A DNA stretch of 10,561 bases, taken from assembly GCA_023458215.1 (NCBI GenBank), contig JAEXAJ010000112.1:1-10561 (forward strand), read 5' to 3'. The notes under the pieces are model-generated. The model was not told where the DNA came from. It did no database searches and saw only the letters and a program-made list of their open reading frames with translations. Both the position numbers and the translations under genes were made by a program. Of the stretch, positions 6,934 through 10,561 are shown one piece after another. The DNA comes from Bacteroidota bacterium (GTDB lineage: Bacteria > Bacteroidota > Bacteroidia > Bacteroidales > Bacteroidaceae). Within the stretch, counting starts at the first letter, position 1. Each line of letters begins with the position of its first letter.

Positions 6934-8842
6934 TCTCAATAAAACAATATCACAGATTTTTGAATCACAATATATCATTCCTCTATACCAACGAAATTTT
7001 GCATGGCGTGAGGTACAGATTTCACGTTTACTTAAGGATGTGTACGATTCATTCCAGAGAAACGCTTCCGGGAATTATTTCATAGGAAGTCTCGTCGTGC
7101 GGAAAAGAGGAGGAGAAGATTACGAAGTTATTGATGGGCAACAACGCTTGACCGTACTCAGTTTAATTGCTAAAATTCTTGGCATCAGTAATAAACCTCG
7201 TCTATCATATGATTCACGCCCCAACGTCGAAGCATTCTTAAATGCATTCTATGCAGGAAAAGACATCAATGAGCTGAGTCATCCAACGATTACATATCTT
7301 AAGGAAGCTGTTGATATCATTAAAACTACAAACCTTTCTGATAAATCAGAAGGGAGAGAATGTGTTACCATCTACAATGATGACAATACAATCAACAATG
7401 AGTTCTCTCAATATTTTGCGAATCATGTTATTCTGGTACGAGTGGAAATACCAGAGGATACTGACGTTGCTTCATATTTCGAAATCATGAATAATCGTGG
7501 AGAGCAACTTCAGGAGCATGAGATACTCAAAGCTTTGCTCATCAGTGATATAAAAGAAGCTGACAGTTCTGAATACGACATTGAAAAACAAAAAGAATTC
7601 TCGTTGATATGGGATGCATGTTCGCAGATTGACGAGCCTATTCAGAAAGTCTTCAATACAGTAAGAAGGAAACAATATTTTGGAAACGGCTTTGATGATT
7701 TTTGCTTCACAAGACTGGCTTGTGGAGAAAAAGCTGAAAATACCGGAGGATATACGCTCGAAAAGATTCTCAAGAACGAACATAAGCAAAATAAAGATGC
7801 CCATATAAACAATGACAAGGATGAATACATTGAATTTGTTGACGAAACAAAGTATTCATCAATCATTGACTTTCCCAACTTCCTTATGCACATTTTCAAG
7901 GCCTTTTACAATGAAGAATATAAAAAAGTCACTGATAACGACGTGCCATTGGATGCCAAATTCATGTTGAAGGTTTTCGATACCATAAAAGATAAAATCG
8001 AGCCAGAACAATTTATCGGCCATTTATTCCGTTCCAAGGTATTTTTTGATAGATACATAATAAAAACGATAGACGAAGACAAAGTGGAAGATAATATTTC
8101 ATGGTCTCTCAAACGGGTGAAGTGTTACGACAAAAAAATGGGATTTATAGGTACATTCAGTGAAGATAACCTCTATCAAGAGCGCATAATAAAGGCACTC
8201 ACCATGCTGCAAGTAACGTTCAGTTCCCGTAAATATAAAAACTGGCTTCAAGAATCTATTCGTTGGTTTGCCAAACGCGACAGTATAATTATTACTCCTA
8301 AGGAGTATATTAATTTCTTGGATCAATTCATCCTACAGCGATATGAAGAAGACAATATTAGTTCTTATCAAATAATTAGTCAGGATGAATCTCTTACGAA
8401 AAATAATAGTATGTCTTTGGGGGTTCATACACCTCACTTCTTATTTAATTTCATTGACTATTTGTATTGGGTTGAGAGCAAAAACAGAATACACGACATA
8501 AAGCTTAGTGAAATCGTAAAGAATTTCGATTTCAAATATTGGAATTCTGTTGAACACCATTTAGCTCAACATAAAGCCCAATCATTAGATGGTGCAGAAG
8601 ATTTTGTTAACAACTTAGGCAATCTTTGTTTGTTGAGTAAAAGTTCCAATTCCAGGTTGAGCGATAGAGATGTAAAAGAAAAAGTAATGGCGTATGCAAG
8701 TTCAAATATGGGGTCCAATCGTCAGATTATGTATGCAATCACAAAAGCTCATAATTATGAGTGGGATCAGGCTTGTATTAAAGACCATTATAACAACTTA
8801 CTTGACTTAATTTCCAAGAGAAAAGAAATTCTCTTAGATTAA
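6923..8842 (+). CDS. DUF262-DUF1524 (GmrSD/SspE-like) putative nuclease
   Basis: A 639-residue protein with the two-domain layout of single-chain GmrSD/BrxU and SspE proteins. The N-terminal DUF262 domain shows IIPLYQRNFAW (18-28), YEVIDGQQRLTVL (67-79, DGQQR at 71-75) and FEIMNNRGEQL (186-196). The C-terminus carries a DUF1524 HNH-type module: VEHHLAQ (543-549), then LGNLCLLSKSSNSRLSDRDV (565-584). H545 is the expected metal-linked catalytic His and N576 the conserved Asn. The usual Pro of the IEHIxPQ motif is replaced by Ala548. Known relatives cleave or nick glucosylated-hmC or phosphorothioate DNA after NTP-dependent recognition; the substrate here is unknown. The start is well supported by AAGGGAGA at 6913-6920, the best ribosome site in the operon. 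It overlaps the stop of the preceding DUF262 gene, so a matched ratio of two products is likely. Confidence 0.9.
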   Translation: MKNNLNKTISQIFESQYIIPLYQRNFAWREVQISRLLKDVYDSFQRNASGNYFIGSLVVRKRGGEDYEVIDGQQRLTVLSLIAKILGISNKPRLSYDSRPNVEAFLNAFYAGKDINELSHPTITYLKEAVDIIKTTNLSDKSEGRECVTIYNDDNTINNEFSQYFANHVILVRVEIPEDTDVASYFEIMNNRGEQLQEHEILKALLISDIKEADSSEYDIEKQKEFSLIWDACSQIDEPIQKVFNTVRRKQYFGNGFDDFCFTRLACGEKAENTGGYTLEKILKNEHKQNKDAHINNDKDEYIEFVDETKYSSIIDFPNFLMHIFKAFYNEEYKKVTDNDVPLDAKFMLKVFDTIKDKIEPEQFIGHLFRSKVFFDRYIIKTIDEDKVEDNISWSLKRVKCYDKKMGFIGTFSEDNLYQERIIKALTMLQVTFSSRKYKNWLQESIRWFAKRDSIIITPKEYINFLDQFILQRYEEDNISSYQIISQDESLTKNNSMSLGVHTPHFLFNFIDYLYWVESKNRIHDIKLSEIVKNFDFKYWNSVEHHLAQHKAQSLDGAEDFVNNLGNLCLLSKSSNSRLSDRDVKEKVMAYASSNMGSNRQIMYAITKAHNYEWDQACIKDHYNNLLDLISKRKEILLD

Positions 8843-9083
8843 TACTGGTTTGACAATAATCAGAGTTGCATTTATTACTGTGACAACTTATTCAAATATC
8901 ATATTTTTTACACTGAATGTTTCTATAAAAAGGAGATTCGTCACAAGCGAAAACTTATCTGAATAAAGTTATTGAAGCAATAAGTATTACAGTTTCCAGT
9001 GATAGTATTTACTGATATCAAAGATGTAAAAATACAATTAATACTTTGTGGTATCAACTATTTATTTTTAATAATAGATAAAA
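8843..9083. other. AT-rich gap between the operon and the decayed kinase
   Basis: No gene is seen in these 241 bp. A weak hairpin TTATTG-aag-CAATAA lies at 8969-8983 and related stretches AGTATTACAG and AGTATTTACTG lie around 8984-9023. No T-run terminator or tRNA was found. The sequence switches abruptly near 9084 to clear coding-like sequence of a kinase that has lost its 5' end, so an old recombination or deletion junction may lie here. Confidence 0.4.
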
Positions 9084-9317
9084 TCAGGGTGGCGTAATCA
9101 AGGTTATTACCGGATAATTCAACAATGGGAAGATTGTTTTCGCAAGTTCGACAAAGCACTGGCACACTTTGACGATACAATGCCCCTGCAAGAAATGGAA
9201 ATACGGCGTATGAAAGGCAAAGCCTTGGTTGAAGCCGGACGTTATGAAGATGCGGCAATTTTATATAATGATCTTTCTATCATGGGCGACTCCCTCAATA
9301 GAGATGTACAAAAGTAG
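9084..9317 (+). pseudogene. 5'-truncated TPR portion of a decayed sensor kinase
   Basis: The frame is open only from 9078 (after a TAG at 9075-9077) and has no valid start. It reads WRNQGYYRIIQQWEDCFRKF, then DKALAHFDDTMPLQEMEIRR and GKALVEAGRYEDAAILYNDL, with the A/G/Y spacing of tetratricopeptide repeats (EAGRYEDAAILYNDL is a typical half-unit). It continues SIMGDSLNRDVQK and hits a TAG at 9315-9317. After that stop the same frame goes on as YQEVLQANYNIRKALFEKYN into the transmembrane and kinase part. The TAG is one base from CAG (Gln), a plausible nonsense mutation. Bacteroides have many sensor kinases with periplasmic TPR sensor regions, a membrane helix and a kinase core; this matches such a protein missing most of its TPR region. 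The strand is the same as the thiamine receptor downstream. Confidence 0.7.
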
Positions 9318-9377
9318 TACCAAGAGGTACTTCAGGCAAATTATAATATTCGCAAAGCGCTATTCGAAAAGTACAAC

Positions 9378-10145
9378 TTGGAAAAACAATACAACTGGAT
9401 TATAGTTGCTTTCGTATTAGCAGCCATAGTAGCATTATTGTTGATGATACTCCGTGCATACAAAGGCCAAAAAGCATTGCACCTTACAGAACAGGAACCC
9501 CGTAAAGCTCTCAAAACAGTAGATGCAGCAGATAAGATGAAAGATGTATTTCTACATAACACCATTCACAAAATCCAGGAGCCACTCAACGTAGTAGTAG
9601 GTTTTTCGAGCATACTTGCCATTGAAAATGACCTGACGCCCGAACTGTTTCAAGAGTATTCGACCGCTATCAAGAAGAATGCAGCATTGTTGTTTCAATT
9701 GATTATTGATGTACTAGACCTTTCGCGACTGGAATCGGGCATGATGAAATTTAATATATCTACATGTGATGCCGTACAAATGTGTAAAGACTCCAAGATG
9801 GCAGTCGAAATGCTAGAGAATAACATCGTTCACTTATTCTTTGAAACTAAGTTGGAAAAAGCAACTATACAAACGGATAATGAACGTTTCCTTAAAATGT
9901 TAATCTCTACTCTTTCTGCTCCGGAAAGCAATAAAACGGACAAATCCGTAGCGTATACGTTATACATTGAAGATAATCAAATAAAAATAGTAGTGGAAAA
10001 CAGTCCGTTACTAGAACAGCCGGAAAATATACAACGCATCAAACATGATATAAACCGACTATTTCTAGAAATATTCAAAGGTACTTACCAATACCCACAA
10101 AACCTAAATAAGGGTGATATAACAATAACGTATCCATTGAATTAA
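9378..10145 (+). CDS. Degenerate histidine-kinase remnant (TM, HisKA, eroded ATPase)
   Basis: This is the 3' part of the same broken gene, open for 255 codons if started at TTG 9378; the first in-frame ATG is at 9444. A membrane helix WIIVAFVLAAIVALLLMILR (6-26) leads into a HisKA-like dimerisation domain: FLHNTIHKIQEPLNVVVGFS (58-77), where His64 is kept, but the usual SHEIRTPLN is altered to IHKIQEPLN. LLFQLIIDVLDLSRLESGMM (104-122) follows and is family-typical. The catalytic ATPase domain is short and lacks a proper N-box (DNERFLKMLISTLSAPES) and any DxGxG or GxGLG box. Phosphotransfer activity is therefore unlikely. It may be a pure relic, or a truncated membrane protein still made. It lies next to a thiamine-regulated unit, but nothing shows that it regulates it. 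Confidence 0.6.
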   Translation: MEKQYNWIIVAFVLAAIVALLLMILRAYKGQKALHLTEQEPRKALKTVDAADKMKDVFLHNTIHKIQEPLNVVVGFSSILAIENDLTPELFQEYSTAIKKNAALLFQLIIDVLDLSRLESGMMKFNISTCDAVQMCKDSKMAVEMLENNIVHLFFETKLEKATIQTDNERFLKMLISTLSAPESNKTDKSVAYTLYIEDNQIKIVVENSPLLEQPENIQRIKHDINRLFLEIFKGTYQYPQNLNKGDITITYPLN

Positions 10146-10197
10146 CAAGAAATAGATCATTGAAGCCACCGTATTATACTTGATTTTCTTTGCTTTA

Positions 10198-10229
10198 CTT
10201 GTAACTCTCAGCAGAAAGCCCTAATTTTG
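10198..10229 (+). promoter_or_regulatory. Bacteroides-type promoter of the thiamine unit
   Basis: TAATTTTG (10222-10229) fits the -7 consensus TAnnTTTG exactly, and CTTG (10198-10201) is a three-of-four -33 match with a 20-nt spacer. The transcription start expected near 10236 is right at the first base-paired strand of the riboswitch, which supports the call. Confidence 0.65.
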
Positions 10230-10234
10230 CCATC

Positions 10235-10318
10235 GATTTCAACTAAGGGGTGCCCCAATATGACGGGCTGAGATCATACCCATTGACCTGATTCGGGTAG
10301 TGCCGACGTAGGGAAAAG
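10235..10318 (+). ncRNA. TPP riboswitch (THI element)
   Basis: The aptamer landmarks are in order: GGGGTGCCCC (10247-10256), GGGCTGAGAT (10265-10274), ACCC, GACCTGAT (10285-10292), CGGGTAGTGCCGACGTAGGG (10294-10313) and GAAAA. The closing P1 stem can form between TTTC (10237-10240) and GAAA (10313-10316). This is the classic thiamine-pyrophosphate aptamer: binding of TPP shuts down expression of the downstream gene. Just after it AGAAAAG (10320-10326) can pair with CTTTTCT (10332-10338) around a TCCCC loop, a possible part of the expression platform. There is no long T-run, so control may be of translation rather than termination. Confidence 0.95.
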
Positions 10319-10365
10319 AAGAAAAGTCCCCCTTTTCTGTATTTATCTAAACTAAATGATTGCAA

Positions 10366-10561
10366 ATGAAGAGACATGCAATGACGGTCTGCCTCCTGAC
10401 GGCAGCACTAAGTGTTTGTGCGCAAACACACTCTAAGGATAGCTTGCGAGTTATCAACCTGAATGAAGTAGAGGTTATTTCTACGCGTGCCACGAGCACC
10501 ACACCAGTGGCTTTCACCAACGTAAGTAAAGAACAATTAAAGAAGCAGAACTTCGGGCAAG
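10366..10561 (+). CDS. TonB-dependent outer-membrane receptor, probable thiamine uptake (partial)
   Basis: Only the first 65 codons lie in the window; the gene runs off the right edge. It starts MKRHAMTVCLLTAALSVCAQ, a Sec signal peptide with likely cleavage near Ala19/Gln20. It continues RVINLNEVEVISTRATSTTP and VAFTNVSKEQLKKQNFGQ, the TonB-box/plug-domain start seen in TonB-dependent receptors (LNEVEVxSTRA, then a VSKEQLKKQN segment). Such receptors sit in the outer membrane and import bulky or scarce ligands using TonB energy. With a TPP riboswitch directly upstream, thiamine or a thiamine derivative is the natural ligand; in Bacteroides a receptor of this kind at the head of a TPP-controlled operon has been described for thiamine. 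An out-of-frame ATG at 10355 was not chosen because it lacks a signal peptide. Confidence 0.9.
   Translation, partial: MKRHAMTVCLLTAALSVCAQTHSKDSLRVINLNEVEVISTRATSTTPVAFTNVSKEQLKKQNFGQ

Noticed and set aside
7472..8326. Several minus-strand open frames under the second DUF262 gene
   Set aside because: They lie opposite conserved DUF262 coding sequence and are Ser/Phe-rich in the way antisense shadows are.
8969..8983. TTATTG-aag-CAATAA inverted repeat as a terminator of the DUF262 operon
   Set aside because: All but two pairs are A-T, the stem has only 6 bp, and it is over 120 bp after the stop without a T-run.
1..10561. CRISPR array, tRNA, or insertion-sequence transposase
   Set aside because: No regularly spaced repeats, cloverleaf-like sequence or transposase motifs were seen on either strand.

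Overview
The window looks like Bacteroides or a close relative. It has moderately AT-rich DNA, weak or absent Shine-Dalgarno sequences, promoter elements of the Bacteroides type (TAnnTTTG at -7), a TonB-dependent receptor behind a TPP riboswitch, and a TPR/transmembrane sensor-kinase remnant of a type common in that genus. The species cannot be fixed from the sequence alone.

Layout. Positions 1-284 hold the 3' end of a pyridoxamine-5'-phosphate-oxidase-fold (general stress) protein. A small hypothetical gene follows (367-618). It converges on a MscS-type mechanosensitive channel on the minus strand (701-1570), and a perfect 19-bp hairpin lies between them as a two-way terminator. After about 400 bp without a convincing gene come a HAD-fold phosphatase-like protein (1970-2506), a small frameshifted gene (about 2584-2858), and an 83-codon orphan (2824-3075).

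The core of the window is a tight four-gene operon at 3138-8842: a WYL-domain regulator, an unrecognised acidic 300-residue protein, a DUF262 protein with an unusual N-terminal extension and no visible nuclease domain, and a second DUF262 protein that ends in a DUF1524 (HNH-type) nuclease module. The genes are 28 and 27 nt apart and the last two overlap by 11 nt, so they are probably one transcript. A TATCTTTG box and two tandem 12-bp repeats sit just before the first gene and suggest autoregulation by the WYL protein. DUF262/DUF1524 proteins include the modification-dependent nucleases GmrSD/BrxU and SspE, and WYL proteins regulate several phage-defence loci. The operon is therefore best read as a candidate anti-phage or restriction system whose gene set I do not recognise as a named one.

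Right of the operon, 241 bp of AT-rich sequence leads into a decayed sensor kinase. Its 5' end is missing, it carries an in-frame stop at 9315-9317, and its H-box and ATPase region are degenerate. The window closes with a thiamine-responsive unit: a Bacteroides promoter, a TPP riboswitch (about 10235-10318), and the start of an outer-membrane TonB-dependent receptor. The core genes lie between a channel gene and a thiamine-uptake locus and next to two decayed genes, as expected for an accessory island inserted in a conserved neighbourhood. That insertion is an inference.
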